Shown here: positions 22,660 through 34,004 of the stretch, one piece after another
Numbering within the stretch: the first letter of the stretch is position 1
Layout: the number at the start of each line of letters is the position of its first letter
Assembly (NCBI RefSeq): GCF_020360975.1
Contig: NW_025408677.1
Location: 1,798,001-1,862,000 of the forward strand
DNA length: 64,000 nt
DNA from: Hirsutella rhossiliensis
Taxonomy: Eukaryota > Ascomycota > Sordariomycetes > Hypocreales > Ophiocordycipitaceae
Direction: 5' to 3'
The notes under the pieces: model-generated
Databases searched by the model: none
What the model saw: only the letters and a program-made list of their open reading frames with translations
Told to the model about the DNA's origin: nothing
Position numbers and translations under genes: made by a program

Positions 22660-24930
22660 CTAGTCGCCCGTGCTTCTGCTAGATCTTGAATCGCCCTGCC
22701 TTGCTGTCGTGTCTGAGCTGACATCTGATGTGCCAGACTTGCGGTTTAGTGGCTGCCCGTCTGACGGCTCGTCGTTCTTGGACCCTTGCTGCTTGGTAGA
22801 CTTGATGCCGACTGCACGGCCTATTTCTGCCAGCATCGCCTTGACCTCATCGACTTCGGCTCGCAACTTCCTGACTTCAAGGACTGCTGGATCATCGTCC
22901 AGATTCGGCTTCACAGCCTCGCATGTTTTCGCCCACCCCTCCGCCGCAAAGTCAAGTTCCTGGGCCAGTCGCTCCCATTCCTCAATGACGTCGTCGTCGT
23001 CTTCGCCTCGAGCTCGGTTTCGTCGGATTCCATGTGCTGTCCGGGTTTCGAAGTAGGCCGCAACAAACAAGAGGGGGGAGTAGAGAAGACCCATGATGCA
23101 GTCGTTGATGAATTCATATGTCCTCTTCCTCATCCACCATTCAAATAATCCCGATATGACAATTTCAATGAGATTGAGGGGCGCAATGTACACATTTTCA
23201 TCGGGGGCGCGCACAAATTGCAGTGTCTTTTGAGAAAACAGCGCGAGGTACTCGTCGTCGGCATTGTCGTAAATGTCTTCGTAGGCGGAGTTATAGAGAG
23301 CAATGAGAATGTTGAGGAGGATGATCTATGGAGAAGGAGCCAGAGTTAGACGGCGGTGATGGTCCCCTCGGGCCAAAACTGAGCAACGTACCATGACAAC
23401 AAAGGTGAAGCAGTAGTAGAGGATGATTCCCCATGGCGGGCCAAAAGTCTCAAAGCCATCAAACTCGGGGCTCTGCAGAATGGCCTTCATCATGGATTCG
23501 ATGATGAAGAGGGCGTCGCCAGCGACGTTGTCGTCGGTGAGATCAAGGCCGATGAAGGCCTGCAGAAAGCCAATGACAATGATGATGAGCAGAGCAAAGA
23601 AGATGACCGACTCCTTCATCATGACTTTGAGGACCACGAGCATGGCCCCAAAGAACCTGAAGCTGTCAAGGTAGAGCAGCAGGCGCGTCCAGAACATGGG
23701 AGCTATGAAGGACAGCATGTTGTAGCTTAGGGTGCTGTAATGACTACGAAAGTCGGAGCCACTCGCAGCGGTCAAGCCGATGATGCGAAGAACAAGCGAC
23801 GCCGTCAGGAAGGCATACAAGACACCGTTGAAGGCGTTCCAAAAGCCCAGGATCTGGTAGCCGGCCTTGTAAAACTTGATGACCTCATCGCACACAAATC
23901 CAAAGGTGAAGATGTACATGGCCACCTCGGCCGTATCCAGCACGCCAGTCGGATTGACCGAGTTGATCGCGGCCGTGTAGAGGCCAAGGTAGACGAGGGA
24001 GAAGAGCAGCTGCGCGGCGTTTTGGTATCTCGGAGCCCTCATGCGATCGGGATCCATGTGGGCGAGGAAACTGGTGTTGTCCTTGTCTTGATAGTCGACA
24101 AAGACGGAGGGGTCGTCTTCGTCTTGAACGAGCCAGCCGCGCCAGAGATGGCTGATGCATTTCTGATAGCCTGAGGATCCGATGACTCGGACGGCATGTA
24201 GGTCGACTGCTTTTTCAACCACGTTGGCGGGAGTCGTGGGTGCGCCGTCGGCAAGAATTGAATATCGACGGAGCAGGACAGCATGCAGCAGATAGCCCAT
24301 GTCCTCTTCGGTCTCGATGCTGTGCGGCAGGTCGATTGTCAGCGGGGAGCAGCATTGCCCAAGTTGTCAAGCATACATGGCCTTGGCAATGACACCGCAG
24401 GCCTCGGCGCGCAGCTTGTGGAGATCGGAATCCCAGAGCTCGACGAGTGCCTCATGGCGAAACCAGCGCTGATTGACGAGCAAGCAATAGACCTAGGGGA
24501 GGTAAGACGATGGCAAGGCGTGTAGGTGGGGACAGAGGAAGAGGAGCTCACCACACAACCGGCGTGCTCCTGGCCACCAGCGTCCTTTGCCGCCTGGATG
24601 ACGCTGGTTGTAATGACTCGACTGTGCGGGGTTGTGATTCGGCTCTCCTCCATCTCGCACGGCACGCATTCCTGGATCAAGTGCCGCAGGCGCAGGCACA
24701 CCTTTGTCGCCTCTGCGGGTGGCACAGCGGATCGTCCATGGTCAGTGTGAAAGCGTGAAAGCACTGGCAAGAGACGGATCAGCTGGTAGTCGCGGGTCGG
24801 GCGGAAGGAACTCACAAGCTTGTTCTTCCTCGTGAAGACGAGAGCGGCGGCGGCCACGGCCATGTTGGTCGGGTTCTCGGTTGAAGCCCAGAGCCCGGTC
24901 AATGGCGGTCCAGCGAGAAAGGCTGGGCAT
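22660..24930 (-). CDS. YVC1: Vacuolar TRP-like calcium channel (Yvc1 family), 678 aa
   Basis: Five minus-strand exons: 24816-24930, 24552-24763, 24377-24492, 23392-24319 and 22660-23325. Introns are 52, 59, 57 and 66 nt with GTGAGT, GTGAGC, GTATGC and GTACGT donors. All junctions keep frame and give continuous family sequence (for example HAGCV to VYCLLVNQRW, and FTFVVM to IILLNILIALYNS). The first junction is least certain because it rests on splice signals rather than strong conservation. Yvc1 releases vacuolar Ca2+ under osmotic, mechanical or Ca2+ stimulation. About six TM segments lie between residues 240 and 480, with the pore before GFETFGPPWG and S6 containing ILLNILIALYN. The C-terminus has the acidic GEDDDDVIEEW cluster, matching the Ca2+-sensing Asp run of the yeast protein, then a Ser-rich tail. 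Confidence 0.9.
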
Positions 24931-25039
24931 GGCGGAGGGGGGGGGGGCGACTGAAGATGCGACGATGCAGAGAAGATTGCCGGCGGGTTTTCAGGCCAAG
25001 AGAGCGTTCAAGGGCGCGACCAGCAATTGATGACTCGTT

Positions 25040-25084
25040 GGATGGAGACTCGGTGGATGGAGACTCGGTGGATGGAGACTCGGT
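25040..25084. repeat. 15-bp minisatellite, 3 perfect copies
   Basis: The unit GGATGGAGACTCGGT is repeated three times, with a partial fourth copy (GAATGGA). It lies about 110 bp upstream of the YVC1 start codon, so it may sit in that promoter. Confidence 0.9.
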
Positions 25085-25319
25085 GAATGGAGGACGAGCA
25101 TGGAAGACGAGGGGACGGGCTCAAGAGGGGGCGTTGTCGCGCACGGGGATCGTCAGGGAACACGACTTGTTGCGGCTATAGCCACACGACTAGCCAAAGT
25201 CATTGCGAGGCACTTCTAGGTACCTGCCACCACGACATTGGTCTCGGCGTGAAACGGGATTTAGCTTAGCCGTGAGACAAAGGCAGACGTTTGCCTCGAT
25301 GAAGACGATGCTTGCATAC

Positions 25320-25560
25320 ATAAGGTAACTAACTACCTGGGCTGAGTCACAAACGGCGAATACTGTGCCTAGTACCTCGTGATACTGCCTAGTAGGTAAT
25401 TAGTAGGCGCTGTCAGTTGGACCCCGCAGCATCTACCTTACTACCTAAGGTAGGTAGTACTTAACTAACTTAATAAGTAAGTACCTAGTAAGGTGACGAC
25501 GACAGCAGCAAGGACCTTAGTAGAAAGGAGGTACCGGTAGGTAATTACCTATCCGTACCT
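25320..25560. repeat. TAGGTA/ACCTA palindrome-rich cluster
   Basis: Many overlapping copies of TACCTA, TAGGTA, GTAGGTAGT and TACCTAGTA occur on both strands in about 240 bp. Similar short clusters occur at about 5320-5385, 21428-21450, 26525-26560, 39598-39630 and 45888-45995. All are between genes. Confidence 0.75.
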
Positions 25561-26524
25561 TGCGGGTAACCGCAGGTTCCTGTCAATACGCCGTTGCCGC
25601 ACCGCAGGCAAGCTGCTTCTGCGTCGTTTTGCGGATGGACATGTCGTTGCTTGATTGCATGAGCCCAACGGCCCATGAGGCTGCCAGCAAAAGATGACAC
25701 TCGGCCTACCTTGCAAGCCTCGCCCTGTGACAGATGGCCGAGAGGAGGACCTGCAGATTTCCAACGTTCATATCCAACGTTTATATCCGACGTTTAGTTA
25801 GTAATGCTACCGAGTATCCAGGCAGCCTTCTCTGCAGTGGACGTTAGACACCAAGTGGAGCCATCCTCCGTCTTTTCTTGGGCTGTTCTAGACCAGCTAA
25901 GTTGCCTAGTGGCGACGGGCCGCTCCCTCGACTGCTGCCGATCCGGAGCTGCGCTTCTCCCCCCCCACCCCCCGGGCTACCCCCCCCAGCGGAGGAACAG
26001 AGAGCTTGCTCGGCAACACACGCCGCCAGCGTTCTCGACGGGCCAACAACGCACCAGGTGCTGCACTTGTGCAAAGGCTTCGAACACAGCAAATCAGTCC
26101 TTGTGCGAATGCGTGGACGAGGCGTTCCTGTAGCACACGCGAACGAAGCGTGCGACGTCGACGAGCCACGCAAGGCCGTCTTATTGGGCCGCCACTGCCG
26201 ACAAGCTGTGCCCAAGTCGAGAATCCCATCACGTAACCTCGATTTCCGCCTTGCTTTGGCTCGCCCCGCTTCCTCGACAGTCTGCATCTCTGACGGGTCA
26301 TTGCTGTCGGCGGTTGCCTGCGTGGGAGTCTCTCTGCCTGATGTGCCTGTCGGTGCACAAGGCATCAGGGCCTCCGCAGAAAATTTGGTTGGTGCAGACG
26401 GAGCCTACCTACTGTATCAATTACTGTACATGACTCTTTGGGTACCCATCTGCGTGTAGATCTGCGTGTAGATAGATAATGGGAGGTACCCCGTCTTTTA
26501 TCGTCTGACCCTGACCTACTAGCA

Positions 26525-26585
26525 TACCTACCTTAACCTACCTACCTACCTACCTTACCTATCTGCCTTGCCTTGCCTTGCCTTG
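26525..26585. repeat. (CCTA)n followed by (CCTTG)n microsatellites
   Basis: Imperfect CCTA/ACCT repeats at 26525-26560 are followed by four CCTTG units ending in CCTTGCAG. The stretch lies about 470 bp upstream of the AAA+ ATPase start, in its promoter or leader. Confidence 0.8.
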
Positions 26586-27051
26586 CAGTCCCAGCTAAGG
26601 CGGCCAAGGTATATATTTCTTTCCTGCCAACCTCCTTTGCTGGCCGCCCTTTTGCTTCTTTTTCTCTTCCCCGTCTCTCCGACTTTTCCCTCCTTGCTGC
26701 TCCTCTCGAGCCCAAGTGCCTGCCTACAAGACCGCCCTCAAGGCAGCCATCGCCTCCAACAAGTGGCAACAAGTCGCGTCTGCCTGCTTGCGGCTCTATC
26801 CCGTTTCAACACCATCGCTTGGTCGGTGACATCTTGCCAGCCCATCGCGAGGTGAGCTTCCTCTTCCGATTCTGAAGCAAGCTTTGCTACTGACTGATAC
26901 GTTCTGGCGGCCAGTGGCGACTTCAAGAACCCTCGCCCACATTATACACCAACTTCACCCTTGCATCCCGTCAACTGGCGCCCCGGCCATTGCCTCCTTT
27001 TCTCTCTTCATCCGCCTTGTCCCCGACCAACCGGCCAGGCTCGTGCAGAGT

Positions 27052-30000
27052 ATGGAGCCTCATGATGTCACCGCTGGTCCATCGGATCGCCGAAAAGACA
27101 CTGGTAGTCTGCAGACTCCAGTTGAGGAAACTCCGCGTCTAAAGGCCGAAACGGGCCCGACCAAGAGTAACGATCCAGAATCAGTCGAAGCCTCTCAAAT
27201 CGAGTCCAAGAAAAGGGCCACTCGTCAAGAGGCGCCGGCCCGCAAGCCGACAAAGGCCGCTCGGTCCAGAAACCATCTTCGCGCCAAGTCAAAACGTGCG
27301 GGGAAACTTGCGCGAGCCGACAACTCCAGCTCATCCTCAGATGAGGACCGCGAGGAGAGCTCGTCAGACTCCGACAGCGACTCCACGGATTCGGACCCCT
27401 TCACCGAGAGAGACGCGCCGAAATCAAAGAAATCGTCTCGCAGCTCCAAGGCACGGGCCCCGTCCCGCAAGTCCAAAGCCAAGCCCAAGTCTTCCCTTTC
27501 GGCAAAAGCGAAAAGGCAGACACGAAATAGTTCGGATTCTGACTCCGACTCTTCCGACTCAACGACATCGACCGACGCACATGGAGACAACCGCAAGGGC
27601 CCGGGCGGCAAGGATGCCGCCAAGGGTGACATATACCACCACATTGATCGGTTGGAGCTTAGGATCTCCCAGCTTCAATCCCAAATGGCCCAAACTACGC
27701 CCTTTCCCCACCTGGGGACTGGCGGACTGGTTTGTGGCTTGGTCCCGAGTATCCCAGCGGGAATCGGTCTCCCGGGCGGCCATCTTGGCAATCTCCTGCC
27801 CTCTGCTCACAACGGCAACCTTTCCAACCAGCCGGCCTCCTTTGTCACCCCGCCTTCCAAGCGCCTGGGACGCCTTGGTCTCGGCCCGAGAGCTGCAAGA
27901 GGATTTCGTGGTGCACCATCTGCGCCGAGATTGGATCTCCAAGAGCCCGATACCAGCAGCGACAACAAGAAGCCACGAGGCAGCTCGAAAAAGGCTACGC
28001 GAAAGAGGACCAAGGTTGACTTTAAACGGGTTGACTGGGTCTGGGACAGTTCCCTGTACACCTACAGACTCCAGGACACGGCCGAGATGTCCATGAGCTC
28101 TTTATACGATGATTACATCTTTCACGTTCGACGAACGTTCGACTGCGAAGGAAAGTATCGTGCAACATTTGTGGATGTTAGGAGCAAACTCTTGCGCGAG
28201 TGCTTGCAGGACGTCATTGGCAACGTGCGAGGAGCGAGCCTGGTTGACGAAACTCCAAAGCTGGATCCCAATTTACTCTTCTTGTATGTGAATACTCCTT
28301 TCCCTCTCCCGAACCCCACGGCTTGTCGCTCTATCCATCTCTGATGAGACTGATGTTTGTTGTAGATACCTAGAAGACTTCCGTACACACCTAAAGCACC
28401 TAAAAAAAGCGAGACCAGCTGGCGACAACAAGAAGGAGCGCAAGAAGAACAGAACCCGCCTTGAAAACAAACGAAAACAGCTCAAGGTCCTCATCAAGTA
28501 TCTGGATAAGGACTACGCCAAGGTCAAGGAAAGCCTTTACCCCATGCTCGACAGCGGCGTCATCACGTTCGATTTGCTGTGGGCGCTGTGGAAGCCCAAC
28601 ACTCTCATCTACGGCACAACGTACGGAGCCGTGGAAGATCCTAGGGTTTTCAAGGTGGACATGGCATATCACCAGTCCACCATTATGAGAGGGGACTTTT
28701 ACTTCATCGAGGGAAAGTATCTCGAGTTCGACGGCAAGAAATTCGGCTACGGCACCGTGGCGGAAGAAATCTCCGACTTTCAGGGGGCCCGAAAGATCAC
28801 GAGCCTGCCCTGCTACCCTCTGAGGTATCACAAGGAACAGGACCAGGTTCAAAAGGACCTCATTGCGAGGGGCAAGAAATTTGTCGCCCTCAACGGCGTG
28901 CATTACAAGTGCTACTCGGGCATCGCGTATATGAAGCGCAAGAAAGGCTCCATAATCAAATTCAACGTCCAGCAGAGCCGAGTGATGGTGGATCCTGCCA
29001 TATTCCGACGTATCAACCCCAACTACTCCGTCTCGACTGTTCGGCCAAAGGATCACGATATTCTGTCCGACGAGGGGTCAGGCGACGAGTCGGGCTGCTG
29101 CGAGTGCGAATCGGATGGAAGCGAACAGCGCGAAAAAGTGGAATACGTCTCCAAGGTCTTCAAAAACGAAAAGGGCGACGTCTTCGTGGCCAAGATTCCG
29201 AAGCACGAGACGGAGGCGGGAACGGAGGAGACGATCTTGCAATCGCTCCCGGGAAAGGCCGTCCCTCGAGAGGGCAAGTCGTCGAGCGGAAGCTCCATGG
29301 TCGGGGGAGATGCAGCTGAAACCCCCGCCGAGACGGCTGCCGAGGTGCTGCCCGAGTTCTCCGAAGAGGACTATCTCATTGCGTCTCCGGTTGTGTTTGG
29401 CTTCTCCTTCTCGGAGAAGCAGTGGCTGGAGTTGTCTGTGTCGGCCGTCGAGGACATTACGTGGAACGAAAAGGCATGGGAATCTCTTGTACTCGAGCCA
29501 GAGACCAAGGATTTGATCCAAGCGCTCGTCCAGTCTCGCAAGTATCACCCAACGCAGACGATTGACGATGTGATACAGGGAAAAGGCAAAGGGCTCGTCA
29601 GTAAGTCTCGCAAGGGCCAGTATATCGTCTTGGCTCCGACAATGGACTGACGTTTGGTTCAGCTGTTCTCCACGGGCCACCCGGTACAGGCAAGACGTTG
29701 ACCGCAGAAGGCATCAGCGAGCTCCTCAAGTGTCCGCTCTACATGGCCTCGGCCGGCGAGCTGGGAACCGACTCGCGATATCTCGAGGCTGAGCTGCAAA
29801 AGATTCTGGACATTTGTCACGCGTGGGGCGCGATTTTGCTGCTTGATGAGGCGGACGTGTTTCTGGAGAAGCGAAACATGCAAGACATACATCGCAACGC
29901 CCTCGTGAGCATCTTTCTGCGCCAGCTGGAATACTTTCAGGGAATCTTGTTCCTCACGACCAACCGTGTCGAGGTGCGTATTCGAACTTGCGACCCCTTG

Positions 30001-30388
30001 CTCGTGGACGGCCTGCTAACCGTGGATGACGTTTGCAAAGACTTTTGACGAGGCCTTCCAGTCACGAATCCACATTGCTCTGCGGTACGACGCGCTCGAT
30101 GCCAAGGCCAAGAAGACCATCTTCAAGATGTTCATCGACCGCATCAAGGCTTTCGGCAAGCTGGAGCTGCAGCCGTTCAGCGAGGACGACCTGGAGGACC
30201 TAGCCAGACACGACCTCAATGGCCGTGAGATCAAGAATGTGGTGGGCTCGGCTCAAGACTTGGCTGTTAGCAAGGGTGAGTCGTTTAGCATGCGGCATAT
30301 CAGGCAGGTCCTGGACGTGCACGCCAAGTTTGGTCGAGACCTCCGGGGCGGAGCCGGGTACGAGGACGCAATGAGGAGCTACTTTTGA
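27052..30388 (+). CDS. AAA+ ATPase with DUF7025-type region and disordered N-terminus, 1041 aa
   Basis: Four exons: 27052-28283, 28366-29600, 29663-29973 and 30041-30388. Introns have GTATGT/TGTAG, GTAAGT/TTCAG and GTGCGT/CTAAC/AAAG signals, and all junctions keep frame. Residues about 1-200 are Ser/Asp and Lys/Arg-rich (runs such as SSSSSDEDREESSSDSDSDS), so they are probably disordered. A short coiled segment (HHIDRLELRISQLQSQM) follows. The middle part matches the uncharacterised region annotated DUF7025 in fungal AAA proteins (LLWALWKPNTLIYG, FDGKKFGYG). The AAA core has Walker A GPPGTGKT at about 827-834, Walker B ILLLDEADVFLEKR at about 880, sensor LTTNRVETFDEAFQSRIH, and a lid ending in MRSYF. 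Mitochondrial and ribosome-linked AAA relatives exist, but no function is known for this subfamily. ATP-driven remodelling is inferred. ATG at 27052 was chosen over upstream non-ATG sequence. Confidence 0.88.
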
Positions 30389-32470
30389 GGCGACGAGGCG
30401 CAAGATGGGATTGGTGGCGGAGGAGGCGGTAGGCATTGGCAACGAGGGTGAGGGTCATGAGCAGCAATGAAGATTGACGATGCACGACTTTACGGCCACG
30501 GCTCGCAGCATACGCACGGTACAGGATTCACGGAGCATTGGGCGTTTCCAGATTACCTCCTATCAAGCTGTTATACATCTGGTGTACAGGTAATGTGTAC
30601 TTGTTGACAGTGAATTATACTACGGTGCTCAGCCAAGGATAGGAGCATTGTGAGATGACGTGGCCAGAACTCGAGAGGCCTGTAGGTAGCGCATTGCCCG
30701 AGCAAACGGGGGCCTCCTTGGCTGGAGAGAGGCGGCCGTGTCCTTGTCCTTATTCCGCCAGAGCTGGTTCGGTCGGTGGTTGCGGTTGTTGTTTTCCGGT
30801 GTTCTGGAATTTCATGAGGTCTTATGCTGCGACGTAGTTGCGTTCCTGGACATTTTTCACCAGAGAGTGATATCTCGGACCTGTCTCAAGAGCTTCAAGG
30901 CAGAGAGGGGTGTGTGTGTGCACAACATGTGTGTTGGTTTCGCACGCGGCCGGTTTTATATCTTTAATAGCTCGTAAGTTTGGGCATGTCTAATACTGCC
31001 GGCATTACTATTCTGAGCAGTCGGTGGGATCAAGTAGGTACATACAGTAGGCTATGCGAAACAGGGCGGTGGATAGAGAGCAGGGGCGGGATCCCTGGCA
31101 TAGCCGTGGGGCTTCAAGCAAGAATGGCGAGCCTACGAATAAGGGGGGATGGATAATTACGGCGACAGATCCCAAGGACCTGTCAACCCCCTCCTTTCCG
31201 GGCGCTGTGACGATGGCGATGACGGAGAGATTGCATCGGGCTGTATGGGGTCCCCAAGACAAGAATATCCGACGGAGGGCGATGTGGAGGAGGAGGATAG
31301 GGGGGCGCGCATCATGGCGAGCACGTGCCAATGGACAAAAACACAAGGTTGTGCCGTCATGTCTCCGAGCCAGCCACCGACATGCCATTCATTGGGCTTT
31401 GGGTTCCTATGCCTCGCGGTAGAAGCTACGTGGAAGAAGCGGAGAAGTAACGATATTGAATGCCACTGAATGGCGGAAGGGCCGGGGCCAGAGGCGGTAG
31501 TTTGCTGTTGATGTCTCAGGGGAGAGACGGGGAGTGGATGGGGAGTGGATGGACCCGAAGACGCGTTGCTGTTTTTAGATTAGACGAACGGCCGGCCAGC
31601 CATAGCTTTGCTGCCACGAGTGAGAGTGGTGAGTTGTTGCTCGCTGACATGGGCATTGCAGTGGAGCCAGGATCGTCAGCTAACAAGATGTTTGGTTGCG
31701 CTGCAAATGAGTGCTTTGCATTCATTGGGGCCGTGCATGGAGAGACGTGTCCATCCACCGTCGCCGACCTTGGCGGTTGGGCGATGCAAGGGGGCAGATT
31801 GCTTGCCAAGTATGGACTCATGGACTCCGTACAGAACGCATGTACTGTATGTAAGGTGTAAGGTAGGTATATTGGATAATCAGGGAGACCGTTCGGGAAA
31901 CCTGCCAGGCCTGACCGCCTTGTCACTCTTCCTGTTGCCCCCTGTCTCTCTCCTTACACTGCCACGGCAATGGGGCAAGAAGAAAAGAAAGGGCGAGAAG
32001 GAAAAAGGGGAACAGACGGCACAGGGGGCGGCATGCAGAGAGGTCGATGCCGCGGCAGCCTTTTGTTGTTCATTCCCGGCATGTGCCTGGAGCGCCGTTG
32101 CAGAGAAAGACAAACAAAGACCAGATGAAACGGCGAGTGCCCAGACAGACGCGCCTACACCAGACCGATGCATGTGCAACTTAACGCTGCCGACGTCTGC
32201 ACAGTACATATCAGTTAGTGTATAGACGGTTCTCGAGGTTCCAAACATTCTGGAGAGGCGGAAAAGGGGAGGGGGGGTGGCCGGTGCGGGCAGCGCCAAC
32301 GGAAAAGCTTGTCGGTTGTACAGCAGGCAGACGACGGTGAGCTGGATTCGTGGCGTTCCAAACAAAACACGTGTGGCCCGACAGGCGTTTGGCGGTGTAC
32401 CGTGCGAGGGCGCTTGGATCACGTGGTTTTTTTGGGGCTTGCCTCTTTCAAGGCGTGGCCGAAGCAGTAC

Positions 32471-32515
32471 CGGGGCACGAAACGGGGCACGAAACGGGGC
32501 ACGAAACGGGGCACG
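32471..32515. repeat. 12-bp minisatellite, 3.75 copies
   Basis: The unit is CGGGGCACGAAA. Three full copies and nine bases of a fourth are visible. Confidence 0.9.
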
Positions 32516-33510
32516 CGTGTGCGCACTGTGAAGCCGTCAAGGGCCCCGTGGGGGCTGGCGGCGCGTACAGGGCGAAATAATCAGGTTATATCTCATAATC
32601 TCATAAGCGCCCTCCCCAGTTCCACGGCATGATAGGCCGAGAGGGCGCGAGCAGATTCCAGCGTCGGGTACGACCTTGACGCGGCATCCAACAGCCAAGA
32701 TAGGCATCTGTAAGCAATCAAGACTGCCAGCACAACAGTGGACACACTGTCATGCTGCAAGGACGGGCATGGCTGCTGCATGCATCGGGCTGAGGGCCTC
32801 GAGGTGGCAAGCACGCCAGGCACCTCGCATATTGGCGCACCCTCATGCCACGTTCCTGCATATGCTTCTTGGCCTGGTCGGCGGCTAAAACGCACATGTT
32901 TTGGTTCCGGCGCGCGCGCACTGTGCGAGCGCTTGGTGGATCCAGCGATCCACGGGGGGGGGGGGGCCGCCTGTTCATCCGCTGATCTGCTGCGGTTCGG
33001 GAGGGTTTTCCCCCCATCGTTCCCGTTCATGGGCGCACTAGAACAGAGCACACCCGCCGCACTGTTGGTAAGCGCCGCAGACAAGGCGGCTCCTGTCATC
33101 CACCTGCCTTGTTGACCTTGGCCGGCCTGTCAGCCTACCGTTGTCTGAGCAATCTCTTGCAAGAACTGTTGGCTCCAAGCTGATCGGCCATTTCGGCCTC
33201 ACCTTGGTCCACCCGGTATGCGCTGGCCGGGGCACCATCGTCAGGGCTGTGTGATTGGCCCTCAGTGCACTGTGCAAAACGCCCCTTCGGTAGCCGGGCC
33301 AATGGGGACTGGCTGGTACCTGGCAGCCCGCCGCCCCCTTTCGGTGAGCGCGCACCAGCACTGTGGACTGCCAAAATGCACGATGCCGCCGTCCACCAGG
33401 TGACGTGTGGGAATTCCAATCCCTTTTCCCGTCACCTCGTCACCGACTGACTGACTAACCTGACACGGCGTTTGCGGTGGACGTGGCGAGGGTGGACCAG
33501 GGAACAAAAG

Positions 33511-33574
33511 ACAGGGGACGGTGGACAGGGGATGGTGGACAGGGGATGGTGGACAGGGGATGGTGGACAGGGGA
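33511..33574. repeat. 14-bp minisatellite, about 4.6 copies
   Basis: The unit is ACAGGGGATGGTGG, and the first copy has C in place of T at position 9. It lies about 430 bp upstream of the Asp f 4-like start codon. Confidence 0.9.
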
Positions 33575-34004
33575 GCTTGCTAATCAGACACCTTGGCCAG
33601 CGTCCAAACACGCCCCTCCCGAATCCCATACGCACCGACTCCTTTTTGCTGGTCAATATCCCAGGTAAATAAGCAACCACCCCTTGCCCGCTTAATAACG
33701 CTCATCCCCTTCTCCCGCTCTCTCCCCCTTTTCCCCCTTCAACATCTTCCCTCGGCGGTGCTCTGTTGCAAACCTTTCCGGCTTCCAGCCAAGTCATTCT
33801 TTACAAACCCAACATCGCCGCCTCCGCCTTTTGTGCAACTCGTCTACGCTCTCTTCACCTTGCACTCCTTGAACAACTTTTGACGCTCCTTTAACTAACC
33901 CCGACCGACGACCCTGAATATTCTGGCAATATTCAATCGTCTCCCGACCACGACTGCAGCGACGCATATCATATCCTACAACACAATCCCTCGCTTCAGT
34001 CACC

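Larger units (their letters stand above)
24931..27051. other. Repeat-bearing intergenic region, 2.1 kb
   Basis: No gene is supported. It contains a 15-bp minisatellite (25040-25084), dense TAGGTA/ACCTA-type sequence at about 25320-25560, and a (CCTA)n plus (CCTTG)n stretch at 26525-26585. A TATATATT element near 26609-26616 may serve the AAA+ gene, whose start is at 27052. Confidence 0.5.
30389..34004. other. Long intergenic region, 3.6 kb
   Basis: No gene could be supported. Short frames at 31460-31861 (+) and 32593-33099 (-) have no recognisable domain. It contains a 12-bp minisatellite (32471-32515), a poly-G run near 32956-32968, a 14-bp minisatellite (33511-33574) and a C/T-rich promoter block at about 33705-33760 ahead of the Asp f 4-like gene. 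Confidence 0.5.

Noticed and set aside
25844..26365. Overlapping frames of 150-193 codons on both strands
   Set aside because: Mutually overlapping, no known motif, and a region of mononucleotide runs and repeats; none shows a credible promoter or intron.
32593..33099. 168-codon minus-strand frame with a hydrophobic patch
   Set aside because: The single hydrophobic segment is not enough; the rest is low complexity and crosses a poly-G run.
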